NCBI RefSeq assembly: GCF_025698945.1
Contig: NZ_JAILWM010000001.1
Span: forward strand, 1-64,000
Direction of reading: 5' to 3'
DNA from: Nitrosopumilus sp.
GTDB lineage: Archaea; Thermoproteota; Nitrososphaeria; Nitrososphaerales; Nitrosopumilaceae
Length of the DNA stretch: 64,000 nt
Position 1 is the stretch's first letter; each line of letters starts with the position of its first letter. Under the pieces are notes generated by a model. That model did not search any database. It worked only from the letters and a program-made list of their open reading frames with translations, and was not told the origin of the DNA. Shown here in pieces: positions 17,066 to 26,780 of the stretch. The translations under genes and the position numbers were made by a program.

Positions 17066-18017
17066 ACTTGCAGATTACAAAACAGATGTTCATAATGATT
17101 GGTGTCCTGGATGTGGTGATTTTGGAATTGTCAATGCACTACAAATGGCTCTAGCTGAGATGGGAATTGAGAGAGACAAGGCAACAATTTTTTCAGGAAT
17201 TGGGTGTTCTGGAAAAACATCCCATTTTATTAACACATATGGTGTTCACACTCTTCATGGAAGAGTCCTTACTTTTGCTCAGGGTGGGAAATTAGCAAAT
17301 CCTGACATGACTGTAGTTGCAGTTGGAGGTGACGGTGATGGCTTGGGAATTGGAGCTGGTCATTTTGTAGCAGCTGGGAGAAGAAATGTGGATATGACTT
17401 ACATAATTTTTGACAATGGTGTTTATGGGTTAACCAAAGGTCAGGCCTCACCTACTCTCAAATTAGGTGAGAAAACAAAATCTCTTCCATCCCCAAATAC
17501 AAATTACAATGTTAATCCAATAGGATTAGCAGTTGCAAGTGGCTTTACATTTGTTGCAAGAGGTTATTCATATGATGTAAGACACCTTAAGGATTTGATA
17601 ATTAAAGCAGTAAAACACAAGGGCCTTTCATTTCTTGATGTATTACAACCATGTCCTACATATAATGATCTTAACACACGAGATTGGTATGCTGGTGTAG
17701 ATTTAGCAAAAGAATCCATAGAGAGACATTCTAGAATCTACAAGTTAGAAGATACTCATTTTGAACCCAGGGTTCACTATGATGAGGAGGCCGAAGTCAA
17801 TGAAAAACTCTCTCAGGCCTTGATAAAATCATTGGAGTGGGGAGACAAAATCCCAATTGGTGTATTTTATCAAAATGAACTTATATCTCCTTATGAAATT
17901 CGTCTAAAAGATAAGATTCCAAACTATTTGGAAAATCCACCTGCGTCTCAAATCATTTCTAAAGATGGTTTGCCTACAACAGACGTTTCAGAAATTCTTG
18001 ATTCTTTAGAAGTTTAG
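17055..18017 (+). CDS. korB: 2-oxoacid:ferredoxin oxidoreductase, beta subunit
   Basis: Holds thiamine diphosphate and an iron-sulfur cluster. 320 residues; WCPGCGDFG at about 16-24 and CSGK near 51 supply cluster cysteines, and [10 protein letters not shown] at 91-100 with [11 protein letters not shown] is the thiamine diphosphate/Mg site. The KGQASPT stretch is the usual active-site region. Overlaps korA. Confidence 0.95.
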   Translation: MALKLADYKTDVHNDWCPGCGDFGIVNALQMALAEMGIERDKATIFSGIGCSGKTSHFINTYGVHTLHGRVLTFAQGGKLANPDMTVVAVGGDGDGLGIGAGHFVAAGRRNVDMTYIIFDNGVYGLTKGQASPTLKLGEKTKSLPSPNTNYNVNPIGLAVASGFTFVARGYSYDVRHLKDLIIKAVKHKGLSFLDVLQPCPTYNDLNTRDWYAGVDLAKESIERHSRIYKLEDTHFEPRVHYDEEAEVNEKLSQALIKSLEWGDKIPIGVFYQNELISPYEIRLKDKIPNYLENPPASQIISKDGLPTTDVSEILDSLEV

Positions 18018-18048
18018 CGTATTACCTAACAAGTTATAGACTAGTTAT

Positions 18049-18498
18049 TTGATTATTCTCCTGTTGAACATAACTGATGCAAATAGAATATTTCGAAAAT
18101 CCATTATCAAAGGATTCTTTGAGCCTGAACTGGTTAATTTAGATTTTAAAAAATCATCTGTTAAACACCCTACAATAAATTATGATGGTCTTATGCAGTC
18201 TGACCTCCTTCACATATTCTTTGATGTTGAGACAGGTTCTGATTATCCTGATGGTGATGAGTGGTTTATTGTTGATATGCTATTTCCTCATGATGTTAAA
18301 TTACCTGATAATCTGATTGGAACTGATTATTTTACAACTCTATCAGTTGAGGATGGTAAAACTTTCTGGCATCATAGAGAGTTAATCCGTTACAAATATG
18401 GCAAATCTAAAAAACTAGACGATGCTCTGGAGTTCTTAGAATCAAAATACAAAGAACTTCATGAATCACTAGAACCACTTCAAAAAGATCTCAAGTAA
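18049..18498 (+). CDS. unknown soluble protein
   Basis: 149 residues from a TTG start; no cysteine motif, no membrane segment. Contains LLHIFFDVETGSDYPDGDEWFIVDMLFP and a C-terminal charged helix. The 3' end overlaps the convergent 18491 gene by eight bases. Not recognised. Confidence 0.65.
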   Translation: MIILLLNITDANRIFRKSIIKGFFEPELVNLDFKKSSVKHPTINYDGLMQSDLLHIFFDVETGSDYPDGDEWFIVDMLFPHDVKLPDNLIGTDYFTTLSVEDGKTFWHHRELIRYKYGKSKKLDDALEFLESKYKELHESLEPLQKDLK

Positions 18499-19042
18499 TT
18501 TCTTTCCAAGTGTCTCCTCTGAAAGTATATTTCTTATTTTCAGATAAAGCAGTATTTAGTCTCCATCTAACTGATTCTGAATCAAACTTGTAAATTATCT
18601 CATTAATGTCTGATGGTAATTTTGTAGGATCTAAGTGATATGGTAATAATTCTAAAACAAAATCCATCTTTTCTATTGCATTATCAAACCATATCTTATC
18701 TTCTATATCGATTGTAAAAACAATTTTTGGATTGCCAATAAAGTTGATTTGAATTCTTAGCGCATTTCCAGTTCCTCTTCTCCTCTTCATTTCTTTGAAA
18801 ACTGATTTTACTTTTTCCCACCTTTTGTAATCAAACCACTGAAAAAATTCTTGATTAAATGCAAGAGGAATATCCATATCTAAAGAACTGACAAAATTCT
18901 CATCATTTGCCTCAATTTCGTCTTGAATTATTGTAAAATGAGAATTGAGAAAACCATAGAGAACTTCAATTTCCCAAGGAGAAATTCCGTAATATCGTAA
19001 TGTTGTTTTCAAATTTTCAGACAATGCATTAAAACTAGCCAA
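18491..19042 (-). CDS. unknown soluble protein
   Basis: 183 residues, Trp/Phe-rich, probably alpha/beta: TLRYYGISPWEIEVLYGF at the start, FDYKRWEKVKSVFKEMKRRRG in the middle and ESVRWRLNTALSENKKYTF at the end. Convergent overlap of eight bases with the previous gene. Not recognised. Confidence 0.65.
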   Translation of the reverse strand: MASFNALSENLKTTLRYYGISPWEIEVLYGFLNSHFTIIQDEIEANDENFVSSLDMDIPLAFNQEFFQWFDYKRWEKVKSVFKEMKRRRGTGNALRIQINFIGNPKIVFTIDIEDKIWFDNAIEKMDFVLELLPYHLDPTKLPSDINEIIYKFDSESVRWRLNTALSENKKYTFRGDTWKEIT

Positions 19043-19103
19043 AATTGTAATTAAAGCTTAAATTGCTCGCAAATAGGACTAATTTGACCTTAAAATTAAA
19101 ATT

Positions 19104-19460
19104 ATGTGGATAGTACAAGTAATGTTAGAAATGAAGAAAGAATTTGTAGTTAGAAGTATTGATTCTGCACCTGATGGGGCACCTTATGTGATTGTCTCAT
19201 TATCTTCCTTAAAAGATCTAAAGGAAGGAACTCAAACTCCGCAATCCCCTTTTGGAAGTCCAAAAGTTATGGGATTCACAAACATGAATGACATGATGAA
19301 GGATCTTAACAAGATGCTTGGTGGCATGGGAGGAATGGGGATGCAAGCAGGTGGTGTAACTCAATTAAAACTTGAAATGCATGAATACAAAGAAATGGGT
19401 CTCTCAGTTGGAGACAAAGTGTTCTTGGAATTAAGTAAAGAAGAGTCTCTTGGTGTTTAA
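19104..19460 (+). CDS. unknown protein with a Met/Gly-rich insert
   Basis: 118 residues. Two beta-rich halves (EFVVRSIDSAPDGAPYVIVSL and TQLKLEMHEYKEMGLSVGDKVFLEL) flank a flexible Met/Gly segment (MNDMMKDLNKMLGG, then GGMGMQAGG). The fold could be a small OB-like or barrel domain. ATG at 19104 gives an extended N-terminus; ATG at 19122 is an alternative. Function unknown. Confidence 0.65.
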   Translation: MWIVQVMLEMKKEFVVRSIDSAPDGAPYVIVSLSSLKDLKEGTQTPQSPFGSPKVMGFTNMNDMMKDLNKMLGGMGGMGMQAGGVTQLKLEMHEYKEMGLSVGDKVFLELSKEESLGV

Positions 19461-19461
19461 T

Positions 19462-20055
19462 CTACCATATCGTGTTGAAATACTTCCAACCATAAAATGC
19501 AGCAATCGTACCAATAACAAATAACATTGGTTTCCATGCAAAAACTGGAATGCTTGGAGTAGCTAGTTTTACCTTGTAATTATCTACAATTGCATGAATG
19601 TTTTTCTTTATTTTATCATGCCAAATACTATACTCTATTTGATATTTTTTTAGAATTTCTTCTACTTCATAGACAACAGGTGTTCTTTGGGAGAAGAGAT
19701 GCTGTAGATAATCTCTTGATACTTCTACTTCGGCATGAATTCCTATCAACCCTTTTTTCAAATCAACCATACGAACGTGCATCTCCCATGGTTTTTTTAA
19801 TTTTAAATTCAAACCATTACCAATCTGTCCTGGTTGTTTGTGTTCAAATTTTACTTTAGTAAATCCTTCACTTGTAAAAATTCTCATCAGTTCTTCAAAA
19901 CTCTTCTTGACAACAATGTGTAATTGCTCTACTCCTTTATTATCAATGTCAATTCTATGTTTTAATCCGTCAAGAAATGAAACTGTCTTTGGGTATGTTG
20001 TCAGATATTCCATTATTCTGTCCACTAAAAAACCTCTATTTAAAGGCGAACCCAA
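19462..20055 (-). CDS. unknown protein with a C-terminal membrane anchor
   Basis: 197 residues from a TTG start; a soluble domain of about 170 residues followed by one hydrophobic segment (MLFVIGTIAAFYGWKYF), so it looks tail-anchored in the membrane facing the cytoplasm (inference). It starts 12 bases after the cofE stop and is likely in the same transcript. Not recognised. Confidence 0.65.
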   Translation of the reverse strand: MGSPLNRGFLVDRIMEYLTTYPKTVSFLDGLKHRIDIDNKGVEQLHIVVKKSFEELMRIFTSEGFTKVKFEHKQPGQIGNGLNLKLKKPWEMHVRMVDLKKGLIGIHAEVEVSRDYLQHLFSQRTPVVYEVEEILKKYQIEYSIWHDKIKKNIHAIVDNYKVKLATPSIPVFAWKPMLFVIGTIAAFYGWKYFNTIW

Positions 20056-20067
20056 AAATTGTTGTTT

Positions 20068-20838
20068 CTATGGTGGATTTGATAATCCTCTTACATACAC
20101 ACATTGATCTGGTGCTATTGCCATTTCAGTCGGATTTATTTTTCGGTTAGTAAGTCTTGAATCTGAATTTCTAATAATGGCAATAGGTTTTGATTCTCCA
20201 CCCTCGCCCATTTTGTGATTTGCAATTGTAGCTAGATTATCCACAACTGCTTGAAATGTCACCTTTAGTGGATTTCCATCCAGATCCTTTTTTGCCCTCA
20301 TATCTAAAACTGGTTCAATACCTGCACATGCAATTGCAACTCCAGATGTACCAATTCTAGCAGGCATTAATCTACTATCTACCAGAATAATTCCTACATG
20401 AATTAACATCTTTAAGAAAACCTTTCTACGTAACTGCTCTGCTATGAGATACGGATTTGTTGGATATAGTATCACTTTGCCTTTTTTTGCATTTGATTTA
20501 TCTATTCCAGCATTTGGTGCCATGATGTTGTCTGATGAAGTTATAACAAAACCTCCTATTCCTCCAAAAATTTTATCAGATTCTCTAATGATTACTTCTG
20601 CAATTTCAGGTTTTAGGAGAAATTTTTTAGAAAGTACATTTCCTTCTGCTGATGGTTTAATTTTATGAAGATCTATTATTCTTCCTTGGGAGTTTGAGAT
20701 ATATTTTGTTGAAATAACTATGACGTCTCCTTCTTGTAATTTTTCATTGTTGTTTTCTAATATCTGTATTAATTCTTCAAAAATATCAAAAATTCCCTCC
20801 TTTCTGTTTGCCAAAAGTGGTAAAACAGTTAATTGCAC
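20068..20838 (-). CDS. cofE: coenzyme F420-0:L-glutamate ligase
   Basis: Adds glutamates to F420-0 using GTP. 256 residues with family features: GDVIVISTKYISNSQGR near the start, NIMAPNAGIDKSNAKKGKVILYPTNPY at about 107-133, the DSRLMPARIGTSGVAIACAG segment, and ANHKMGEGGE. Start is GTG. Its presence implies F420 use in this organism, matching the deazaflavin-dependent nitroreductase-like protein at 56135. Confidence 0.94.
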   Translation of the reverse strand: MQLTVLPLLANRKEGIFDIFEELIQILENNNEKLQEGDVIVISTKYISNSQGRIIDLHKIKPSAEGNVLSKKFLLKPEIAEVIIRESDKIFGGIGGFVITSSDNIMAPNAGIDKSNAKKGKVILYPTNPYLIAEQLRRKVFLKMLIHVGIILVDSRLMPARIGTSGVAIACAGIEPVLDMRAKKDLDGNPLKVTFQAVVDNLATIANHKMGEGGESKPIAIIRNSDSRLTNRKINPTEMAIAPDQCVYVRGLSNPP

Positions 20839-20941
20839 ATTTTTTGTTAAATTCTTTTCTTTTTTATTGTTATGAAATCATGGTGATTAAAAGAAATTCT
20901 AAATCAGAACATCAAAATCTCTGTGATTTTGGGATTTTTTA

Positions 20942-20953
20942 AGACCATGGTCT
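20942..20953. promoter_or_regulatory. 12-bp perfect palindrome upstream of the leu cluster
   Basis: AGACCATGGTCT lies in the 180-base gap between cofE and leuC, about 72-83 bases before the leuC ATG and upstream of the probable TATA box (CTTTTAAT near 20995). Its place fits a regulator site, but a chance palindrome is possible. Confidence 0.35.
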
Positions 20954-21024
20954 GAACAATTTTTTACTTTATCCTTCTATCCCCATCTGAAAGCTTTTAA
21001 TCTGTATTACAAGCTTTTTTGATC

Positions 21025-22296
21025 ATGAATATAGTAGAGAAGATTCTAGCAAAGAATTCTGGAAAATCCCAAGTTTTCCCTGATGATGTAATATTTGCTA
21101 ATGTGGATAAAGTAATGGTTCATGATGTTTCTGGACCTGGAGTAATCAAGGTCTTTGATAAGTTAAAGAAACAAGGAATTTCAGTTGATAAATTATGGGA
21201 CCCTACTAAAGTTTGGGTGGCTGAAGATCATTTTGTTCCTTCAGCTGAAAAGGTGTCTGCTGAAAATATCGTAAAATTGTCAAACTTTACAAAAAATTAT
21301 GGAATTGAGAAACATTTCAAATATGGAATGGGTCAATATGGAATTTGCCATACATTATCTCATGAGGAGGCAATGGTTAGACCTGGTGATGTTTATGTTG
21401 GCGGTGATTCTCACACAAATACAACAGGTGCCATAGGAGCCTTTGCATGTGGATTAGGTCATACTGATATTGCTTATGTTTTATTAAATGGAAAAATTTG
21501 GTTTAAGGTTCCTGAGACTTTTTACTTTAAACTAAATGGAAAACTTCCAGAACATGTAATGGCCAAAGATCTTATTCTAAAAATTATTGGAGATATTGGT
21601 ACTGATGGTGGTGCATATAGAACAATGCAGTTTGGAGGATCTGGAATTGATGAAATGTCCGTTGAGAGTAGACTGACATTATGTAATATGACTACTGAGG
21701 CAGGAGCAAAAAATGGAATTGTCGAACCTGATCAAAAAGTTGTAGACTATCTTACAAGTCGAGGTGCTACAAATCTAAATTTGATAAAGGGTGATGATGA
21801 TGCAGAGTATGCAAAAATATTTGAATATGAAGGATCTGAAATGGAACCAATTGTTGCCAAACCATTCTCTCCAGAAAATATCTCAATTGTAAGGGAAGCT
21901 CCTTCAGTTGAATTAGATAAGGCGTACATTGGTTCTTGTACTGGTGCAAAATACGAAGATTTGGAATCTGTTGCAAAAATACTCAAAGGTAGAAAAGTAA
22001 AGATTAGAACTGAAATTTTACCTGCTGCCATTTCCATTTATCAACGTGCAATGGAAAATGGATTGTTGAAAATTTTCTTAGATGCTGGTGTTACCGTTGG
22101 CCCACCAACATGTGGTGCATGCTGTGGTGCGCATATGGGGGTGTTGGCAAAAGATGAAATCTGTATTAGTACTACAAATCGTAACTTCCCAGGAAGAATG
22201 GGACACGTGGAATCTCAAACATACCTTGCTTCTCCACTAGTTGCCGCAGCTTCAGCAGTTACTGGTAAAATCACTGATCCGAGGGATCTGAAATGA
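21025..22296 (+). CDS. leuC: aconitase-family dehydratase large subunit, archaeal LeuC/homoaconitase type
   Basis: Isomerises isopropylmalate or homocitrate by dehydration/hydration, using a 4Fe-4S cluster. 423 residues, the shorter archaeal type. Cluster cysteines are in GSCTGAKYEDL and TCGACCGAHMG; the substrate motif GGDSHTNTTGAIGAFACG is present. GSCTGAK differs from the common GSCTN form. ATG at 21025 is preferred over the TTG two codons upstream. The stop overlaps the small-subunit ATG by four bases. Whether this pair serves leucine or a homoaconitase step of lysine synthesis is not decided by sequence alone. Confidence 0.88.
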   Translation: MNIVEKILAKNSGKSQVFPDDVIFANVDKVMVHDVSGPGVIKVFDKLKKQGISVDKLWDPTKVWVAEDHFVPSAEKVSAENIVKLSNFTKNYGIEKHFKYGMGQYGICHTLSHEEAMVRPGDVYVGGDSHTNTTGAIGAFACGLGHTDIAYVLLNGKIWFKVPETFYFKLNGKLPEHVMAKDLILKIIGDIGTDGGAYRTMQFGGSGIDEMSVESRLTLCNMTTEAGAKNGIVEPDQKVVDYLTSRGATNLNLIKGDDDAEYAKIFEYEGSEMEPIVAKPFSPENISIVREAPSVELDKAYIGSCTGAKYEDLESVAKILKGRKVKIRTEILPAAISIYQRAMENGLLKIFLDAGVTVGPPTCGACCGAHMGVLAKDEICISTTNRNFPGRMGHVESQTYLASPLVAAASAVTGKITDPRDLK

Positions 22297-22784
22297 AGGG
22301 AAATGTAATAAAATATGCACAGGATAACATCGATACAGATGTAATCATTCCCGGCCAGTATCTTAAAGTTCATGATTATGCAGAACTTGCAACTCATGCA
22401 ATGGAAGGTCTTGATCCTGATTTTCACTCAAAAGTAAAAGAAGGTGATTTTATTTTATCTGGGAAAAATTTTGGATGTGGTTCTTCACGTGAGCATGCTC
22501 CTATTGCATTATCTCATTCTGGTGTAAAGGCAGTACTTGCATTATCCTTTGCAAGAATTTTTTATCGCAATGCAGTAGATGGTGCTTTCTTGTTGCCAAT
22601 TGAAATAGATGAAGATGCATATCATGGAATTTCAGAAGGTGATGAAATTGACATTGATGTTTCAAAAAATGAAATTAAAAATCTCACCAAAAATCAAACA
22701 TACAAAATGAAACCCTTTTCTGATATTATTGGAAAGATAATTGCAGCTGGAGGTCTATTCAAATACAAACCAGACCAGGATTAA
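22293..22784 (+). CDS. leuD: aconitase-family dehydratase small subunit, archaeal LeuD type
   Basis: Swivel domain partner of the preceding large subunit. 163 residues, archaeal size. [13 protein letters not shown], with the specificity loop directly after it (KVHDY), and [12 protein letters not shown] are the family signatures. ATG overlaps the large subunit's stop. Confidence 0.9.
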   Translation: MKGNVIKYAQDNIDTDVIIPGQYLKVHDYAELATHAMEGLDPDFHSKVKEGDFILSGKNFGCGSSREHAPIALSHSGVKAVLALSFARIFYRNAVDGAFLLPIEIDEDAYHGISEGDEIDIDVSKNEIKNLTKNQTYKMKPFSDIIGKIIAAGGLFKYKPDQD

Positions 22785-22785
22785 A

Positions 22786-24201
22786 ATGGGAAAAACTCTT
22801 TTTGAAAAAATTTGGGATTCACACACTGTTGTTGAAAATAATAGTGGTCCATCACTAATTTATGTTGACCGACATTTAGTACATGAAGTAACATCTCCTC
22901 AAGCTTTTGATGGATTACGAATGAATAATCGTAAAGTTAGAAGACCTGATTTAACTATTGCAACAATGGATCATAACGTTCCAACCAATGACAGATCACT
23001 TCCAATATTAGATCAAACATCTGCAATTCAAATTCAGACCTTGGAAAAAAATTGTAATGATTTTGGGATTACTCTATTTGGAATTAATAGTCCAAATCAA
23101 GGAATAGTTCATGTTATTGGTCCTCAATTAGGAATTACTCTTCCTGGCAGTACCATTGTTTGTGGTGATAGTCATACTTCCACTCATGGAGCTTTTGGGG
23201 CACTTGCATTTGGAATTGGAACAAGTGATGTAGAACATGTTTTGGCATCTCAAACAATTTGGCTTGAAAAGCCAAAACCCTTTGAAATAAGAATTGAAGG
23301 AAAAAGAAAGAATCCTCATGCTGTTACTGCAAAAGATATCATTCTATCTATTATCAAAAATATTGGAACTGGAGGCGGCACAGGTACGGTTGTAGAGTAT
23401 CGTGGTCAGGGAATTACAGATCTTTCAATGGAGCAAAGAATGACTATTTGTAATATGTCAATAGAGGCAGGAGCAAGAGCAGGATTGATTGCCCCTGATG
23501 AAAAAACCTTTGAGTATCTTAGAGGTAGAAAATACACTCCAAAAAATTATGAATCTTTAGTTGATTATTGGAGAGATGAGCTAAAAACTGACAATGACGC
23601 AAAATTTGAAAAACAATTCATTTTGCATATTGATGATATTGCACCTCAAGTAAGTTGGGGAACAAATCCTGGAATGACATGTGATGTAACTGAATCAATT
23701 CCTACTCCTGAAGAATTCTCAAAAGGAGATCCTAATCAACAAAAGGGCGCAGAAAAAGCCCTTGATTATATGGATCTTAAAGCTGGTACTCCTATTGAAG
23801 AAATTAAAATCGATAGAGTTTTCATTGGTTCATGTACTAATGCAAGATTAGAGGATCTTATTGAAGCATCCAAAGTAATCAAAGGGCAAAAAATTTCTCC
23901 ACATGTTAGAGCAATGGTTGTTCCAGGATCACAAATGGTAAAAAAACAAGCTGAAGATATGGGTCTTGATAAAATTTTCATTGATGCAAATTTTGAATGG
24001 CGGGAGGCTGGATGCAGCATGTGTCTTGGTATGAATCCTGACATTTTATCTCCTGGTGAACGATGTGCAAGTACATCAAACAGAAATTTTGAGGGACGAC
24101 AAGGAACTGGAGGTAGGACCCATTTGGTTAGTCCTGTAATGGCAGCTGCTGCGGCAATTCATGGTCATTTTGTAGATGTTAGAAACATGGATTTGAATTA
24201 G
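22786..24201 (+). CDS. leuC: 3-isopropylmalate dehydratase large subunit, bacterial type
   Basis: Second step of leucine synthesis. 471 residues, the longer bacterial-type LeuC: begins [15 protein letters not shown], has [28 protein letters not shown], and cluster cysteines in [11 protein letters not shown] and CSMCLG. The frame is open further upstream, but ATG 22786 gives the family N-terminus and starts one base after the archaeal-type leuD stop. Two complete LeuCD systems therefore lie in one operon. Confidence 0.94.
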   Translation: MGKTLFEKIWDSHTVVENNSGPSLIYVDRHLVHEVTSPQAFDGLRMNNRKVRRPDLTIATMDHNVPTNDRSLPILDQTSAIQIQTLEKNCNDFGITLFGINSPNQGIVHVIGPQLGITLPGSTIVCGDSHTSTHGAFGALAFGIGTSDVEHVLASQTIWLEKPKPFEIRIEGKRKNPHAVTAKDIILSIIKNIGTGGGTGTVVEYRGQGITDLSMEQRMTICNMSIEAGARAGLIAPDEKTFEYLRGRKYTPKNYESLVDYWRDELKTDNDAKFEKQFILHIDDIAPQVSWGTNPGMTCDVTESIPTPEEFSKGDPNQQKGAEKALDYMDLKAGTPIEEIKIDRVFIGSCTNARLEDLIEASKVIKGQKISPHVRAMVVPGSQMVKKQAEDMGLDKIFIDANFEWREAGCSMCLGMNPDILSPGERCASTSNRNFEGRQGTGGRTHLVSPVMAAAAAIHGHFVDVRNMDLN

Positions 24202-24202
24202 A

Positions 24203-24787
24203 ATGGATTCTTTTAAAAAAGTAACAAGTATTGTAACTCCACTTGATAAGGTAAATGTTGATACCGATCAAATTGTCCCAAAACAATTCTTAAAACTAGT
24301 TCAAAAATCTGGGTTTGGAAAATTTTTGTTTTATAATTGGAGATATGATGAAAATGAAAACCAAAAACCTGATTTTATTTTAAATGATTCAAAATACAAT
24401 AATTCTAAAATTCTTGTAACTGGTGATAATTTTGGTTGTGGTTCTAGTAGAGAACATGCTGTTTGGGCATTACTTGATTATGGGTTTTCAGTAGTTATTG
24501 CCCCTTCTTTTGCAGATATTTTCCTTAGTAATTGCTTCAAAAATGGGGTTTTGCCAATATCCTTAGATGAAAAGATAGTTGAAAGACTCAAACAAGAAAC
24601 TAATCCCGTTGAGGTTGATCTAGAAAATCAAACCATCAGAACTTCATCTGATGAAATTCATTTTGAGATTGATCCTCACAAGAAAAAAATTCTTCTAGAG
24701 GGATTAGATGATATTGCACAAACTTATCAATATGAAGACAAAATAACTGAATTTGAAAAGAATTCTAAAGTCCCATCTGTTTTATGA
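24203..24787 (+). CDS. leuD: 3-isopropylmalate dehydratase small subunit, bacterial type
   Basis: 194 residues, the bacterial LeuD length. NVDTDQIVPKQFLK and [16 protein letters not shown] are the swivel-domain signatures; the specificity region after the first motif (LVQKSGFGKFLFYNWRY) is the bacterial LeuD form. Starts one base after the leuC stop. Its 3' end overlaps the convergent nucleotidyltransferase gene by 23 bases. Confidence 0.94.
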   Translation: MDSFKKVTSIVTPLDKVNVDTDQIVPKQFLKLVQKSGFGKFLFYNWRYDENENQKPDFILNDSKYNNSKILVTGDNFGCGSSREHAVWALLDYGFSVVIAPSFADIFLSNCFKNGVLPISLDEKIVERLKQETNPVEVDLENQTIRTSSDEIHFEIDPHKKKILLEGLDDIAQTYQYEDKITEFEKNSKVPSVL

Positions 24788-25481
24788 TTTTTCGTACTGT
24801 TTTTTCGTTTCTTTCTAAAACCATTGGAGATTCTGCATCAATCCATTCTCTATCTTCAATGTCAAATGCACTGATTTTACCTTCTTTTGATAATTTCTGT
24901 AAAATATCAAATGATAAATTGATCTCTTTCTGCTTTGTTTTTTTAATTCTTTTAATTATTTGACTATCTAGCATATAGATTCCTAGACATTCTGATAGTT
25001 GCAACTTCATTACTGGTTTTTCTTTGAATTCTTTTACTATGCCATTTTCTACTACTGCAAACCCTGTCTCCTCTCTTCTTTTTGTTCGTGTTGCAATGCA
25101 TGCCAAACTTTTTTTATCTTTGAATAACTCTTTCATCTTTTTTAGATCAATGGCACATAGGTTATCTACAAACCATAATAGAAATTCTGATTCTCCTTTG
25201 AGATTTTTTTCAATGTGGAGAATATCTCCTCCAGTTCCACTTTGTGAATCCTGAACAAATGTAATCCCCTTTTGTTTTTCATAATAGTTTTTAATCTGTC
25301 CTCCCAATCCATTAAAATCTGATATTATGATTATCTCTTTTACAAAACTAAATGATTTTAGATATTTTACTATGTAATCTATTACTGGCTTACCATTAAT
25401 TGGCGACATTGCCTTTGGAAAGAATTCGGTGTATGGTTTGCCTCTGGTCCCCTTGCCGCCTGCTAAAATTACAGCCTTCAC
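24765..25481 (-). CDS. sugar-1-phosphate nucleotidylyltransferase
   Basis: 238 residues. The N-terminal AVILAGGKGTRGKPYTEFFPKA is the nucleotide-binding signature of glucose-1-phosphate thymidylyl-/mannose-1-phosphate guanylyltransferases; metal and sugar-site parts (FVDNLCAID, EFKEKPV, GIYMLDSQII) follow. In the usual G-x-G-T-R-L the Leu is replaced by Gly. It makes an NDP-sugar for glycans, exact base and sugar unknown. Three bases after uS9, so transcribed with the ribosomal genes. Confidence 0.88.
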   Translation of the reverse strand: MKAVILAGGKGTRGKPYTEFFPKAMSPINGKPVIDYIVKYLKSFSFVKEIIIISDFNGLGGQIKNYYEKQKGITFVQDSQSGTGGDILHIEKNLKGESEFLLWFVDNLCAIDLKKMKELFKDKKSLACIATRTKRREETGFAVVENGIVKEFKEKPVMKLQLSECLGIYMLDSQIIKRIKKTKQKEINLSFDILQKLSKEGKISAFDIEDREWIDAESPMVLERNEKTVRKIIKQMGL

Positions 25482-25484
25482 AGC

Positions 25485-25934
25485 CTAACGGTAAGATTTT
25501 TGTTTTCTTCTTCGAGCGCCAGGTCCGCCAAATTTCTTTGGCTCTTTTTGTCTGGCATCTCCACTAATCAGATATTTATCAAATTCTGAGATGCGCTTTC
25601 TAAGATCTTCTCTAGTTGATTTTGGGAATGGATGATCTTTTGGCTCTTTCTTTGATTTGGTCCATCCAATTAATGCTCTTGAAATTCCTGTTGCAACAGC
25701 ACTTGCTTGCCCCATAAATCCCCCTCCTCTTACTCTAACTGATATGTCGATTTTATCTCTTAATTCTCCGGTGATTTCCAGTGGTGCTAAAATTACTTCT
25801 CTTGCAGTTTCCTGTGGGATCATTTCAACTGGTACATTGTTGATTCTAACTTTGCCTTGTCCTTTTGTGATATAGACATGTGCACTAGATGTTTTTCTAG
25901 TTGCAAAATAAATTTCAGTTTTTGGAGTTGTCAT
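25485..25934 (-). CDS. rps9: 30S ribosomal protein uS9 (S9)
   Basis: 149 residues; GKVRINNVPVEMIP, VRVRGGGFMGQASAVATGISRAL and the C-terminal GPGARRRKQKSYR, which reaches the P-site tRNA, are typical. Overlaps uL13 by four bases. Part of the archaeal order rpo3-eL18-uL13-uS9. Confidence 0.97.
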   Translation of the reverse strand: MTTPKTEIYFATRKTSSAHVYITKGQGKVRINNVPVEMIPQETAREVILAPLEITGELRDKIDISVRVRGGGFMGQASAVATGISRALIGWTKSKKEPKDHPFPKSTREDLRKRISEFDKYLISGDARQKEPKKFGGPGARRRKQKSYR

Positions 25935-26395
25935 TCAGTCCACCCTACTATTCTGCCTAATTCTCCCATTGTTGTATAGTTTGATGGGGATCTTTTAATT
26001 TTAGCTTTTTCAAATTGAATCTTTTCAAATGATTTTAATTCTTTTGGGGAACCAATGTATGTTCTAAGTCTTTGATGTGATGATTTTCCTGATGGCTTGC
26101 TATCATAAGGTAACATTCCACGAATCATTTTTGCAATGATTGTATCTGGTCTTCTTGGATGTACAGGTCCATGTTTTGGATTAATTACACTGTTGATTTC
26201 TAAAAATTCCCTGTACTCTTTAATGTGGTTGCCTCTTGTTCCACTCATCATTATTTTTTCACAGTTTACAACTGAAACTCTATTTCCTTTTATCAATAAT
26301 TTTGCAACTTGCGATGATAGTCTTCCTGCAATGTGATTAGAACCATCTACTACAATTGGTCTGTCTGTTCTAACAACTGTTTCTTGATCAGCCAA
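25931..26395 (-). CDS. rpl13: 50S ribosomal protein uL13 (L13)
   Basis: About 154 residues; DGSNHIAGRLSSQVAKLL, GPVHPRRPDTI and RGMLPYDSKPSG are family signatures. The frame is open to ATG 26431, which would overlap eL18 by 44 bases; the TTG at 26395 (MADQETVVRTDRPIVVDG) gives an 8-base overlap and is the likely start. Confidence 0.94.
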   Translation of the reverse strand: MADQETVVRTDRPIVVDGSNHIAGRLSSQVAKLLIKGNRVSVVNCEKIMMSGTRGNHIKEYREFLEINSVINPKHGPVHPRRPDTIIAKMIRGMLPYDSKPSGKSSHQRLRTYIGSPKELKSFEKIQFEKAKIKRSPSNYTTMGELGRIVGWTE

Positions 26396-26735
26396 GTAGT
26401 ACGACTCCTTTTCCTGTTGGGTTTTGTTCAATTAAATCTGAATAGTTGATCAATTTTCCACCATTTTCAATGATTTTGTTAGCTGCTGAATTTGAAATTG
26501 AAAATGAGCATAATGTAATTTTGTGAGGGATAATTCCTGTGCCGAGCACTTTTCCTGGAAAGACTACTGTGTCGTTTTCTTTTGTTAGTTGAGCAATTCT
26601 CTTCAAATTGATATCTCTTCGTGCAACTGATGGTTTTAATGCATACTCTGCTAGTTTTGCCCAAATTGGGGCATCATTTTTAGTTGATGCCTTTTTTAGA
26701 TCTCTGGCCATGCGTATAACGACTTGGTTAGTCAT
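26388..26735 (-). CDS. rpl18e: 50S ribosomal protein eL18 (L18e)
   Basis: 115 residues, archaeal/eukaryotic-specific large-subunit protein. Contains WAKLAEYALKPSVARRDINLKRI, FPGKVLGTGIIPHKI and the C-terminal NPTGKGVVLLG. Lies 45 bases after the rpo3 stop. Confidence 0.95.
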   Translation of the reverse strand: MTNQVVIRMARDLKKASTKNDAPIWAKLAEYALKPSVARRDINLKRIAQLTKENDTVVFPGKVLGTGIIPHKITLCSFSISNSAANKIIENGGKLINYSDLIEQNPTGKGVVLLG

Positions 26736-26780
26736 GTGAATAATGCGGTTTAAAACCCAAATATAATGTCTATGCTTAGA

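Noticed and set aside
21747-22037. 96-codon frame opposite the archaeal-type leuC
   Set aside because: Antisense shadow of a strongly conserved enzyme gene; no promoter or ribosome-binding signal.
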